From the NCBI GenBank assembly GCA_032716605.1, contig CM064509.1, forward strand, positions 39,466,924 to 39,530,923: DNA of 64,000 nucleotides, given 5' to 3'. The notes below the pieces were generated by a model. It saw only the letters and a program-made list of their open reading frames with translations, was not told the origin of the DNA and searched no databases. Made by a program: the position numbers and the translations under genes. This document shows, piece after piece, positions 33,416 through 45,334 of this stretch. This stretch comes from Paralithodes platypus (taxonomy: Eukaryota > Arthropoda > Malacostraca > Decapoda > Lithodidae). How positions within the stretch are numbered: the stretch's first letter is position 1; each line of letters begins with the position of its first letter.

Positions 33416-34395
33416 GTTAGTTTTCAGTTAAGTTAGGTTAGGTTAGGCTAATGTTGAAAATACTAAAATGCGATGGTCCTCGGTATTAAACAACACTGTA
33501 TATCAATTAAAAAAAAAAAAAAATTAACTAGTAAAAAGGCTGTCCGGGGTCTCTTCAATTTTTACCAAAAAAACAATGGGGACACTTTAATATTAATAAT
33601 ATGAGACGAAATATGAAGAGAACTCTGTTGCGTTCGTTCGTGGAAGTAGCAGCGTCGCTTTGTTTACTTTACGCTCGAAGTTAGCCTAATTCCCGCCTTG
33701 GCGGTCGACTTAAAATGGCGGAGTGTGGAGGTGGTTTTCGCTCTCCCGCAGTACTTTTTAGTGATTTTATGTCTTCTACATTATTATTTATAGCAGCGGC
33801 GGGGGTCTGGGGGCAGCAGCCCCCAGGTTAGGTTAGGTTGTTAGGTTAGGTGACAATATTGTCACGCGTCGTCGATGGTCCTGTAATAAACAAACCGACG
33901 ATCGGAAGCGACGACAGACTCCCGACGATCGGAAGCGACGACGGACTCCCGGCGACTTTTGGCACAAACGCGCCGTTTTATTCTCGTAGTTTTCAATACT
34001 ATTTCCGGACCAGAAAAAGATGTACCGTAGCTTTGTGTTGGATGTGTGGAAACCGAAAACAAATATGTATTAAATCCTTGGTGGTACCTGTCAAACGCGT
34101 GTCCTGCAAGTAAAATCGTACCGGCAAATATATTAGCTTAGATCATGTACCGGTACCAAAACCTAATTAGGCCATAGATGCAGATTTCGGTCAATATAAA
34201 GATGATGTGATTAAATTGCTAAAAAATAGTTTCGATTGCTTTTATCTAGTTTAGAGTTGTGTAAGGGTGTTTTGATGTGTGATAATAGGCGGAAATGCAT
34301 ATTTACCCATTAAACAACAATCTAAAAACACGCCCCTTCACTCGTGAAAAATAACTATTTGGCCATAACCATTTGCCGTGGGATACAAAATGTGT
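33416..34395. repeat. dispersed repeat block shared with 44-50 kb
   Basis: 'gtcctcggtattaaacaaca' and 'ggctgtccggggtctcttca' (33475-33560) recur at 44230-44340 (inverted), at 44890 and at 49570. 'agcgtcgctttgtttacttt' and the 33960-34100 sequence recur inverted near 49.7-50.2 kb. TTAGG tracts lie at 33425-33450 and 33830-33855. Confidence 0.6.
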
Positions 34396-34398
34396 TGA

Positions 34399-34436
34399 GG
34401 GGGGGGGGGGGGGGGGGGGGGCCCCCCCCCCCCCCC
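34399..34436. repeat. G23-C15 inverted homopolymer
   Basis: 23 G followed directly by 15 C. Other copies of this repeat have a short G-run, 'ctttg', then a short C-run, so this copy has expanded and lost its loop, or is misassembled. Confidence 0.9.
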
Positions 34437-34816
34437 AGGAATTATTGAAATAGTCATATATTTAAACAGTAAGGGGCAAAATACAAATATTCCCCAACGC
34501 TTCTTCTTCTTCGCGGCGGATATAAACAAAGCCACCCGCCTCTTGCGAGGTAGCCAGGTAGGCGATATAGAGGATATATGGCGTCTGGAGAGGAGGTTTC
34601 TCTAGCTTCTCTCACTACTAACACCTCTTCTACCTCACCTATCATGCATGTAACTCCCCAAACTGACCCCACAAACCCTGACTGCCCCACAAACCCCGAC
34701 CAATGGTTAGATAGTGCCTATCACTCTCGTGCTAACGCAAAATCATCCAAAATACATAGGCGGCATGGTGATCAACAAACCCCAGCGGTAAGCCCAAACA
34801 ACGCTGGTAAGTAGCC

Positions 34817-34835
34817 CCCCCCCCCCCCCCCCCCC

Positions 34836-34870
<35 letters not shown>
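34817..34870. repeat. poly-C run in ORF1
   Basis: About 54 bases, nearly all C (one A). It interrupts coding sequence and may be an assembly artefact. Confidence 0.9.
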
Positions 34871-34871
<1 letters not shown>

Positions 34872-36473
34872 AACTTTTCATACCATTCTAGTCAAACCTA
34901 AAGATGTAGCATTCTTCTCCAAGGACACAAAGTACCTGGAGTTCTTCAAAAACATCGAACAAAATCTCCACATTACTGCCCTGAACGTACGACTAAACAA
35001 AGATAAGGGCATACTGGCAGTGGACACTGACACTGAAATTAGCACCTGAATAATAGAAAATGCTTTACAAACTATCAAAATCGGACAATGGGAAGTTACA
35101 CTGTCCTTACCTAGGGATAACAAACAACTCTCCCACAGTATCATAAGCATTCCCACCTACGTATCCGTAGAGGAGATCACCAGCAGTCTACAAGAAACTG
35201 AAATAGGCCAAGGTAATAATATAGTCAATATCATTATATTTAAGGACAAAAATTATACCACCGGGGAGGTATGCCCCTCAAACAGAGTGTGGATTACTTC
35301 TCGAACCCCCCTCCCTAAAATTATCAAAGTTGCCACTTTCCAGCGCACCGTCACCCCCTACACCCCTCAGCTGCAGGAAGTGCAAAAGATGAAGCCACAT
35401 GACCAAAACTGCCGAGCAACATCGATCCATTGCGCCAAATGCGCTCAACAACATCCAACCAGTGAATGCATGAACACAAAATTCATTGTCCAAACTGCAA
35501 CGGAGCCGACCCATCCACCTCAAACACCTGCCCAGAATTTTTAAAAGCAAAACACCAAAATAATCCGCAGGGAACCAGTACTGCAAATCAAATCGAGGAA
35601 CAAGTTGCATCAGTACCACTAGCAACGGAACAAGGTGCATCAGTGCAAACTGTGCAACCAGAATACCGTCCGCTAGTAAGAAACAAACCTAGCCCTCAAC
35701 ATCACGAGGCCCACGAACACACATGGGATCCCAGGCCCAGCACATCATACTCCCATATGTTACAGAATCAGAACCCCAAAACCATGACATCCAACAATTA
35801 TCTAACAAACTTTCCCACCCACCCACAACACAACTCAAACACTAGGCCACAAAACACCACACAAGCACCTATCCCCAAAGACCAAGGCAAGCACAGAAGC
35901 ATAATTAACACCATAACATCACTGCAATTGGAGGAGCAGCTACACATAATGGCCTCCATCATCAGCAACCTCCAACATGCAGTACAGTACAAACAAAAAA
36001 TAATGACACTGATACAGCTGGTGGACCATCTTCCACCAACATAAGCACCTCACAACAACCAGACCCCTCACATATGCTTGGCCCAGTCCCTCCACCAGGC
36101 CCAAAAGCCCCTCTACCACACTCATCACATAATGCAACCATAACTATAACATCATCACCAACAACACCTGCAACCACAACTAATACAACACTTACAGTAC
36201 CAGTAGCTACAACAGTCACAGCATCATCAGTACTGGAGGCTACAACTACAACAGCCACAACACCACCAGCACCAGTAGCTACAGGTATCACAACACCAGT
36301 AACGGTAGCTGCAACTAGCACAACACCTCCAGTACCGGTAGATACAACTACCGGTACCACAGCACCACCAGTACTGGCAGCTAATACATCAGCCCCTACA
36401 GCTTCACCCACCCCACAATGATCACCAGAGAGCACGATGACCCCAGTCAACTCAACAGAGCAACAACCCACGG

Positions 36474-37027
36474 AGAATTGCGCGGCGCGTGCCCCCAGGG
36501 AGGGGGCAGGGGATAGTTGTGGCGGTTTGGCTCCCGGAAACTGCTCCCCACGGTCGGCAGCCTGCTGTCCTCCACTGTCGGTGATCTTGTCCCCGGACGG
36601 GAGGGTCGGCAGCCATTCATGGTCGGCAGTTCCGGGAGGTGGTCCCACGGCGTAGACGCCGCCACTCCAGGACCTATTCACTCACTCATAGACAACACAC
36701 AGCTGCAAGCACGACCTTCCGAAATCCATCCTTCCGAATTCTCGCTTCCTCGCGAGGACAGAGTCCACCTGGCCAGGCTGAGATGCGGACACCATCCGGC
36801 TCTTCTGAGCTATCAGAAGAGACTGGATGACTCCGTCGTCGACACCTGCCCAGGTTGTAACACAGCACCCCATACCATTAAACACATCATAGAAGACTGC
36901 ATTTTACACAACCACTTATGCCAACAACACAATTTACACTCTTTGAGAGCTCTATGGGAATGCCCGACCGTGGCCATGGCCTTCCTTAGGGACTCGGGGA
37001 TGTTCGGCCAGGCAGCTTAGGGAACAA
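36474..37027 (+). mobile_element. chimeric jockey-like LINE tail insertion
   Basis: 554 bp with a 13-bp duplication CAACAACCCACGG at 36461-36473 and 37028-37040. The last 350 bp encode the C-terminus also seen at 7842-8390 and 60727-60960: 'VHLARLRCGHHPALLSYQKR', knuckle 'CPGCNTAPHTIKHIIEDC', ending 'MFGQAA', then (AAC)n. The first 200 bp ('agaattgcgcggcgcg' onward) do not match LINE coding sequence, so the 5' part comes from another template. It is inserted in ORF1 of the larger LINE. Confidence 0.9.
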
Positions 37028-40000
37028 CAACAACCCACGGAACAACAACAACCAATAATAATAATAACTGATACTGGTACCAGTACTGGGAATACCAGCC
37101 AACCCAAGAGCATCCCAACCGAAAAAAGCCTAAATGAAAGTAACAAAACACAAGCAAAAACAACAGACAGTAAAGGCCAAAGCCAAAGTCAACAGACCTC
37201 CACCACCAAGATGGCAGATGTTCAGCACCCAAGAAAAAAACAAAAAACAACACCACCCATACCCAACATCCATCAGCACCACCTCAGGATAACCACTGCA
37301 GAACCCTCAGAAACGCCAACAAAAAACACGTAACTATGGCTCCACTCCAAGTAATGACATGGAACACCAAATGCCTTAAAACATCATTGTCAGAACTAAA
37401 AAAACTACCGTACCTAAGAACAAAATACCCACACCTAGCAATTATAACAGAAACCTGGCTAACTGACAAGTATAAACCCAACTTCAAACCCTACATCAGC
37501 ATAAGAAAAGACAGAGTAGGGAGACCAGGAGGAGGAATCTTGCTGCTAACTAAACAGGAACTTTCTGCAAAAGAAATAAAACTCAGGCCATTCCCTAATG
37601 GCACATTAGAAATCCTAGCCGTCTCAGTCCCATATAAAAAAACACAACTAGCCATTATTGGAACATATAATCCAGGGGGTTTTATATCACATCAGGAGCG
37701 GACTCATTATATCCAACAAGTACCCGCACCCTTCATGGTGATAGGCGACCTAAATGCCAACCACCCCTCCTGGAGCAGAGGCACAGCCAATACAGCAGGG
37801 AATGATATATTTAGCTACATCCAAAACAGCAACTATAGTCTACTATCAGAACCCTTCACTCCAACATACGGTACTTCAACCTACAAACGAACTACAGCTC
37901 CACCATCGATATTTGCCTTGGCTCGGGAACCCTTTTCCCAGAGGTAAGATCCAAAGTCGGACCAGACCTGGGCACAGACCACCGGCCCCTACACATAGAG
38001 TTCACAAGCTCCAGCCCACCTATACGCCCCGTTACCCTACCCAAATGGCGTATCCCCCCGAAGTTCAACTGGAAGACCTGGGAAAATACTGTACAAAACC
38101 CAGATGGCAACCACACAGACCCCAACGTAATGAATAAAAAAATAACCGAAGCAATAGATACAGCAGCCACACAACACTTCAAACTCACCTCAGGACTCCC
38201 ATCCAACAAAATTCTGAGACCCTGGTGGACCGAGGAATGCTCAAGAGCGGTAGCGACACGAAGAAGGGCTATCCAAAAACAGCGAAGGTCTAAATCACTA
38301 CTGAATTGGATTAAAGTTAAAAAAAATACAGCTTTTGCCACAAAAACAATACGAACAACCTGCAAGTCCTCCTGGAGAGAATACTGTAACAACATAAATC
38401 ATGACACCCCAATTTCAGAAGTATGGAATAGATTCTGCAGCATCACAGGACGACCCTCCTTCCCCTTCACAATAGATGGAGAGATGTGCCTTTTACCCAA
38501 AGACAGAGCCAATGCAATAGCTACCCGCATACAAAATAATCAACACCAAAAACCCCCAGATGACCAAGAAGAAGCCAACAGGATCAGTAATGAGATCTCC
38601 ATAGCTATACATCGTCCTACACAAATGAACAAGCCCTTCACCACTTCTGAACTACAAACTGCAATAGCCCACCTCCCAACAGGCAAAACAGCAGGACATG
38701 ACCGCATACCATACAAGTTTATCAAATACCTACCACCAACAATGCACACCCAACTGCTTCACCTTATCAACACAACATGGACACAAGGCAACATCCCCAA
38801 GGACTGGAAAAACAGTATCATCCTACCCTTCATTAAACCAGGAAAGGACCCCTGCCTGTCAACATCGTACCGACCAATCAGCCTCCTGCCTAGCATAGAC
38901 AAGCTGGCAGAAAGAATGGTCCAGACAAGACTCTCCTGGCACCATGAAAACAACAACCTCATCCCCTCCTCACAAGCCGGCTTCAGACCTACCTGTTCTA
39001 CTGTAGACCAGGTACTTAACCTGGAACAGGTAATACTATCATCCCTTTCAAGCCAAAAGATCTGTATTGTAGTATACTTAGATCTATCATCTGCTTTCGA
39101 CACCGTTCCCCACGATCTCTTACTGCTGAAACTAGCCAGAATGGGAGTAAACGGACACATGCTGCAATGGTTAAAGTCTTCCCTATCCAACAGAAAAAAA
39201 CAAGTATTCATCCAAGGACAGATGTCTAAGACCATAACAACAAAAAAAGGATTACCACAAGGATCCTCACTCAGCCCTCCCTTATTCGACACATACCTGG
39301 CAGACATGCCAGACATAAACCCAGCAAAATTAATACAGTACGCCGACGACATAACAATATACGCCTCAGACCATAATCCCCAAATAGCAGAACAAAGAAT
39401 TCAGGACGCCCTCAACATCCTAGGGAACTGGACTACTAAATCAAAACTAAGCATCAACCCAACCAAATCGCTATACCAGATCTTCACAAGAAAGAAAAAC
39501 TACAGACCTCCAAGATTCACGCTTAATGGAGAAGATTTGCTTCCTTCGCAGAGCCACAGATATCTCAGAGTAATTTTTGATGTTCCACTCCTCACTTGGA
39601 AAGATCACATAGACTACCTGACATACAACACCAATCAAAGATTGATCATCATAAAAGCAATCGCAGGCACAACTGGGGTGCAGACGCCACGACCCTTCGA
39701 ACATTCTACACAGCATACATAAGAAGTAAACTTGACTACTGTGCCCAAGCCTTCGCCTCAACTGCACCGACCCATCTTCATAAACTGGAGGTGATACAAA
39801 ACTCAGCAATGAGGATCATAATGGGGGCCCTCAAATCAACCCCTGTGGCTAGCCTTCATTGTGAAGCGAACCTTATCCCACTCCACACCAGAAGAGACAT
39901 ACAGTGTGCCACATACTTCTCAAAAACCTACGCTGCCCCACCTTCCCACCCATTCTCCGCATCTCTCCACAATGTACCAGTACAGCCTCAAGCAACTCCT

Positions 40001-40781
40001 ATCCATAAAGTACCCTTCCGAGAGCGTGTAGGACAAATTATACACAGAAAAGCACGCATTTTCCTTGGTTGCCACTCAACCCCCATGGTACCACCAGTTC
40101 TACCATGGGAATACGTTCCACCCACAGTCCAAACAGACCTCATCACCTCAACAACCAAGAAAAACAACTCTGCTGAGCTCAAGCAAGAATTCCTCGAAGT
40201 CCTCCACACCCAGCACCAAAATTCCACTCATGTATACACAGATGGATCACGCATCAGTACCAGTAACAATAACAGCAAATCTGTGTCTGCAGCATTATGG
40301 ATCCCAAAATTTCACCTTACCATGGGATGGAAGCTACCCAAACTAACCACAGTGTTTACTGCAGAGCTCTACGGACTCCTTCGTGCACTAGAGGTTATCA
40401 ACACCCTCCCAGTAAGTGCCTACACCATCTGCTGTGACTCCAAAAGTGCCATCCAAGCCATCAACTATAACACCAAGACAAACAAGGAAATAGTGTACCC
40501 TATAATCCAACTCCTCACCACCCTCCACTCTCAAGGATATACAATATCCCTCCAATGGGTACCCAGCCACATTGACATCCTCCATAATGAAATAGTGGAT
40601 GGACTAGCCAAAGGGATGCACTCCTTCCACCTAACAACAGTCATACCCTACACCACAACCGACCGGACAAACATCCTCAGAGAAGACGTACTCCAAGACT
40701 TCAAGGAAGAGTGGAAAGTTACCATAGCTGGCACACAATACAGTAACATCAAGTCAGAGTGGTCAGTGTGGAAACACTCCA

Positions 40782-41175
40782 TTTTTTTTTTTTTTTTTTT
40801 TTTTAAAAGAGACAATGAACGGAGGAAGGAAAACCACAGATAAAACAAAAAGGTCCATGTGCCTAAAGGCATCCTCCATTCATAAAATGTTTGTAACAAC
40901 TGGATTTAAACTTTTGTAGATTGTAAGTTTGTGGAAAGCAACTCGAGGGAAGTGAATTCCAAAGAGTAGTTGTTCTAGGGATAAATGAATTTTGATAAGC
41001 AGAAGTTCTGCATTGTGGAGGAGAAAGTGTAAATTCATGGGCGCTCTCAGCTGCCCTAGTTCTACGGGGAAAGATGTGGAGAGGCGGCACAATTGAAGCA
41101 AGTTCCTCGGAACAATTGCTGTGAAAATATCTGTAGAATAATGCAAGGGAGGCAACGTTTCTTCGTATGGATAAT
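40782..41175 (-). mobile_element. 5'-truncated LINE in ORF2, minus strand
   Basis: T23 at 40782-40804 is its poly-A tail on the minus strand. Upstream on that strand is an open frame including 'RNVASLALFYRYF' and 'SFIPRTTTLWNSLPSSCFPQ' through 'SSCYKHFMNGGCL', the typical C-terminal end of CR1/jockey-like ORF2 (the 'R...LWNSLP' signature). The RT active site is missing. Right boundary approximate; no target duplication identified. Confidence 0.8.
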
Positions 41176-41280
41176 CTACAAGAACAAAGCCTTAAACACC
41201 GCCGCTCTCCGCCTCAGAACTGGACACACCAGACTGGGAGGGCATATGTAAAGAATGGGACTCCGAGAAGATGAAAATTG

Positions 41281-41520
41281 GGGATAGATGTAGAGTTCGG
41301 GCGTACGGTCGTCATTGTTTACATAGGGCGATCGCCGCGGTCGCACTTACGTTCCCGTCTATTTCGACGCTATATTTTCTGCTATTTGCCCCCTGTCATT
41401 ACTACATGAATACTAGGTTAGGTTAGGTTAAAATAGACGGGAACATGATGGGAAAGGTCAGACGCCACTACGCGTAATGTAAACAAAGATGGCGGTACGC
41501 CCGCTCACTGCATCCTACCC
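41281..41520. mobile_element. G1-type MITE, 240 bp, in ORF2 zinc finger
   Basis: The 8-bp duplication GAAAATTG lies at 41273-41280 and 41521-41528. Ends GGGATAGATGTAGAGTTCGG and, inverted, GGGTAGGATGCAGTGAGCGG; similarity extends over 40 bp to 'tgtttaca'. Removing it and one duplication restores the reading frame 'REDEN' + 'CPYC' of ORF2. Confidence 0.93.
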
Positions 41521-41994
41521 GAAAATTGTCCGTACTGCCTCACCCCAGAGACAGTGGAGCATTATCTACTCCATTGCCACAGACACTACAGTGCCTGCAC
41601 CCACCTCAGAAGTGCAGTAACCCAACAAGGAGGAACATTCAACATCAAGCATATCCTAGGTGGAGGAGATCTACCACAGCACAGCAAACATGTCATCGCA
41701 TCAGCCCTAGGAACCTACATCAGAACAACAAACAAAATCACAAGCATATAAAATTACCACCCAACTGAACAAACATCCCACATACAGTACACCAACAGAA
41801 TACAGTACGTACACATAGAGCAGTACTGTACCACCACTGATCATCATCATCATCATCATCTCTGACCTCACCCTCACCTTGACTTAAAATCACTCAGTAC
41901 ACATACAGCAGTACTGTACTGTACCACCACTGATCATCATGACTTAAATCACCCCGACATCAAAAGACGACAAACTTACCCCCCATATACAGTA

Positions 41995-43168
41995 CAGTGG
42001 AGCCCCCATCCTAGCTGCTAATCGGTTCCGCAGAAATGGAGGGAAATGGAGCTAGGATTGAAACAGCCAAGATCGGGGCACTGTTCTTATGGGGAAAATT
42101 CAATCGGTTCCGTGCTCATGCCAAAATTTGCGTCTTTTTCTATTTTTTGCCTATGAAAACATGTTTTATTGTACACATTAAATTTTATGCATTATACCCG
42201 GTACTGTATCATATAATACACCATTGAATAAGTTTTTAAATAACTAGAAAAAAAAGGCCCAAAATCGAAACAATTACCGCACTTTTTTCCCAGTGTTTGG
42301 CTATGAAAACATGTGTTTTGTCTAGGCTACATCAAGTAGCCTAGGCCTAAATCTTATGCATTGTAAATAATAATGTAGGCATGGCTAAATGACAGTCCTA
42401 ACCATAAATACTGTAGATTGGGGCATTGTTTCTATCATGCGAAAAATTTTAGGCCTAGCCTAGGCCTAGGTTCTAAATCCGTCCACCTCAAGTACCCATT
42501 TCGCCCCAAATACATCCAATAAATACATATTATGAGGAAAAGACGTATAAATACATATTATGAGAAGATTACTTACCACACAGATTTTATTATAAATCAT
42601 TGTCATATTTAGCCTAGCCTAGGCTAACATCGTCTTGGCTAGGCATTTCAATCGCTTTCGTCCGACATGGACTGGTCTTTGCTCTGTGTTTTGAGCATGA
42701 AATTCCTTCATTGCTACCACCAGGCCAACCATCCCTATCACTAGATATACTAGAGGTTATAATAAACGCGAGAGATAAGGGGTTCAGGCACAAAAAAGCT
42801 TGCAAACGGTTGTTTTGTCAACACAGATACTAGCTAAACTACAAGGGTCGGCTTAGTGATGACGTCATACAAAGATGGCGGCATCTTGTGCATTTGACGA
42901 TCGGATCTCGGATTCACTCGGATTTCGTCTCTAAACGGCAAGCACCTGGCAGATGCTTTCGTTATGTTAAAACAAAATTATTGTTTTTGTTTGTTTTCTA
43001 GTATTATGTCGAGTTTTTCGTTATTTTTGCTATTTTTTCGGGTTTCGGCTGGGATTTTGATGCGAGAATTGAGGCTTTTGGCGCGAGAATTGAAATTGGG
43101 AATATTTGGTGTGTGGCGCGAGAATTGAATCAGCGAAGACCGGTGTAGCGAAAATGGGGGCTCCACTG
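41995..43168. mobile_element. 1174-bp pogo/Tigger-like non-autonomous element
   Basis: Ends CAGTGGAGCCCCCAT on both sides (right end inverted), flanked by TA at 41993-41994 and 43169-43170. It is inserted in the LINE 3' untranslated region. The interior has 'aggcctagcctaggccta'-type clusters near 42440-42470 and 42610-42630. No DDE transposase frame was seen. CAGT ends plus TA duplication are typical of pogo/Tigger. Confidence 0.88.
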
Positions 43169-43316
43169 TAGTATAAAATCCACCTTTACTGTCTCTCCAA
43201 ACCCCTATTATACTAACAATTTTTCTTTTCACCCCTCTTATAATGCCTGTGCAGTAATCTGGAGACACCACAAACCTCCATGCAAACTGCACATTAAACA
43301 ATAAGAAGAAGATATA

Positions 43317-44379
43317 TATTTTTTTTTTTCCAGGATCAGTAATACATTTTTACGGGCATTTAGGCCTAGACACATATAGGAATGAAATACATGGTATAAG
43401 AAACTTGGGAAAATTGTTATTTTAATACCACGAATTTTCCGAGTGTTTTTTATAAACAAAATTGGTCATTTGCATCAATATATAGTGTTTGTAATTAATT
43501 AGAAATCTCGGGAAAACCTATTTCTCCCCATTAGGCCTATCGATCGATGTTGAGACACGCTCCCCGATAGTGATTTGAAAAGACAACCTAAAGCCTAACC
43601 TAACAACCTTACCTAACCTAACCAAGTATTATGGGTGGGGGCTGCCGCCCCTACACCCCCGTTGGTTGAGTACTAATCCCTTAATAAAAAAAATAAAAAA
43701 ATTGGGCTGTCGATTATACGAAGGTGAAAGAAAAGTTGATGAAGTCTATGGTGTTTACTCTGCAATCTTCAGCTTGATTGTACATTGATAACGGGAAAGT
43801 ACTGTATTGACAACCTTGTTACGAAAATTAAATTTTAGTACCATACTTTTACAGTATATTAGGTTTTTCCGAGGGTTTAACACATTTTCATATGATCTTT
43901 AGAGCTACCGATGACTGAAAGTACCGTGATGACAACCTTGTTACGAAAAAAAACATTTTAGTACCGTACCATACTTTTTTATTAGGTTTTGCCGAGGGTT
44001 AAAACAAATTTTCTTATGGTCTTTAGAGCATATAGATTAATTATTTATCTTCAAATATATCAACAAAATTTGTGGTATTAAAATAACATTAAACCGAAAC
44101 CTGTAGGCCACGATAAAATCGATGTATGAATTTAATTACATCATCTTTATATTGTCCCAGATTTCAATAAGTCTTGTAGGGGAGCCCCCCCCCCCCCTCA
44201 ACTTACCCTGGGGGGCCATATCTTAAGATGGTAAAAATTGAAGAGACCCCGGACAGCCTTTTTACTAGTTAATTCTAGTTTTTTGTTTATTTTTCTTTGA
44301 TATAGGCCTAGTGTTGTTTAATACCGAGGACCGTCGCATTTTAGTATTTTCAAAATTAGCCTAACCTAACCAAAAACTA
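43317..44379. repeat. dispersed repeats, 120-bp direct duplication
   Basis: No gene seen. 'gatgacaaccttgttacgaaa' (starting near 43808) with following 'ttaggttttt/gccgagggtt' occurs twice, at about 43800-43910 and 43930-44030. CCTAA tracts lie at 43585-43622. 44220-44340 is an inverted copy of the 33475-33560 block. Confidence 0.55.
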
Positions 44380-44870
44380 AACAGGGAACATGAGCTGGGT
44401 TTAGACCGTCGCGTTACTCGCGTACCCATAAACAGGGAACCAGGGTGTCAAACGACGCTGTTTTTTTGAGTGATAATTCAAATTAACTTTTTGTATAATG
44501 ATCACAAAATTCTTATAATAAGAAACAAAAAAGGTAAATTGACACAATTTTGGTCTCTATATGTTCCATCTTGATTGCTTTTAGATTGCAGGAAATGCTG
44601 TTTTAGACACCTAAATTCTCAAAAAAAATACGGGGGGGCATGCCCCCGGACCCCCCTCGAGCTTGCGCCTTCGCTGCTCCGTCGCGCTATAATGATAACA
44701 AAATAATAAACCATAATGATAACACAATTCATATTTTGTGGACACCCTGCAGGGAACGTGAGTTGGGTTTAGACCATCGTGCACCCATAAACAGGGAACG
44801 TGAGCTGGGTTTCGACCGTCGGTTAGTTTTCGGTTAGGTTAGGTTAAGTTAGGTTAGGTTAGGCTAATGT
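44380..44870. repeat. diverged 42-bp repeat units and TTAGG tract
   Basis: Copies of 'aacagggaac(g/a)tgagctggg' at about 44382-44440 and 44750-44825; (TTAGG)n-like tract at 44832-44868. A different unique block lies between. Confidence 0.7.
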
Positions 44871-45334
44871 TGAAAATACTAAAATGCGACGGTCCTCGGT
44901 ATTAAACAACACTGTAGGCTATATCAAAGAAAAATTGTCAATATTTACGAGTCGCACCACAGCTGGGATCTCATTTCTAATGGTAGTGTTGGGTTCCTAT
45001 CATTCTATGCTTCATTGCTATATACTTTTTATCCACGGGAAAATATTTGTTTTTCTTGGCTTAACTTTGTTTTTAGCATTAACCTAACCTAACTAATAGC
45101 CCCCAAATACATTTAGGTTAGGTTAGGTTAGGTTAGGTTAACCCCTCCACCCCGGAAGGGCTCTTGAACGCCCATAACAAACTCGGCCCGCGCAACCCGG
45201 AAGGGCTCTTGAACGCCCATTGCTTGCGTGCGTGCTTTCGAATGCCGCGCGTAAATTTTTGGTATCGTGGGACGGTAGGTGGCGCCACCAGGCGTAAACA
45301 ACGCCACAGCAACAGTATCTACCCCGACGCCATC

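Larger units (their letters stand above)
34578..37333 (+). pseudogene. LINE ORF1 (Gag-like, zinc knuckles), disrupted
   Basis: Starts at ATG 34578 ('MASGEEVSLASLTTNTSSTS'). A stop precedes a long C-run (34817-34870), then the frame resumes with 'DVAFFSKDTKYLEFFKNIEQ' and has a stop at about 35049. The central part resembles a nucleic-acid-binding Gag region. Two knuckles follow: 'CAKCAQQHPTSEC' (C-X2-C-X3-H-X4-C) and 'CPNCNGADPSTSNTC', where the expected His is Asp. The C-terminal half is T/P-rich. There are frameshifts near 35480 and 36000 and a TGA at 36419. After removing the insertion at 36474-37027 and one target copy, the frame reads through to TAA at 37331-37333, immediately before ORF2. 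Confidence 0.8.
37336..41751 (+). pseudogene. LINE ORF2: endonuclease, RT, RNase H, zinc finger
   Basis: ATG 37336. The apurinic endonuclease has 'VMTWNTKCLKTSL', 'ITETWLTD' and 'GDLNANHPSW', and after a frameshift near 37900 'STIDICLGSG' and 'GTDHRPL'. RT (about 38670-39600) has 'GKTAGHDRIPYKFIK', 'YRPISLLPSIDKLAE', 'QAGFRPTCSTVDQ', 'YLDLSSAFDTVPHDLL', 'GLPQGSSLSPPLFD' and catalytic 'YADDITIYA'. After a second 1-bp frameshift near 39675, RNase H (about 40230-40620) has 'YTDGS', 'AELYGLLRALE', 'CDSKSAIQAI' and 'VPSHIDILHNEIVDGLAKG'. The end is split by insertions but resumes as 'NKALNTAALRLRTGHTRLGG' (41186 on, with one stop), and the zinc finger 'CPYCLTPETVEHYLLHC' is interrupted just before its first Cys by the 41281-41520 MITE. 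Not functional as assembled. Confidence 0.88.
34520..43316 (+). mobile_element. non-LTR retrotransposon (RNase H-bearing), broken by insertions
   Basis: One LINE spans about 8.8 kb, of which roughly 2.6 kb is later insertions (36474-37027, 40782-41175, 41281-41520, 41995-43168). ORF1 starts at 34578 and ends at 37333; ORF2 starts at 37336, two bases later, and ends at 41751. The 3' untranslated region runs to a short AAG-rich tail near 43305-43316. The domain order endonuclease, RT, RNase H, zinc finger fits RNH-bearing clades (I-like group); exact clade not assigned. Target duplication was not found. Confidence 0.85.

Noticed and set aside
33222..33431. 14-residue tandem repeat protein
   Set aside because: Arises because the 42-bp minisatellite unit is divisible by three; related units elsewhere are out of frame.
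35962..36681. 239-codon minus-strand ORF
   Set aside because: Antisense to the T/P-rich end of LINE ORF1 and to the inserted LINE tail; composition shadow.
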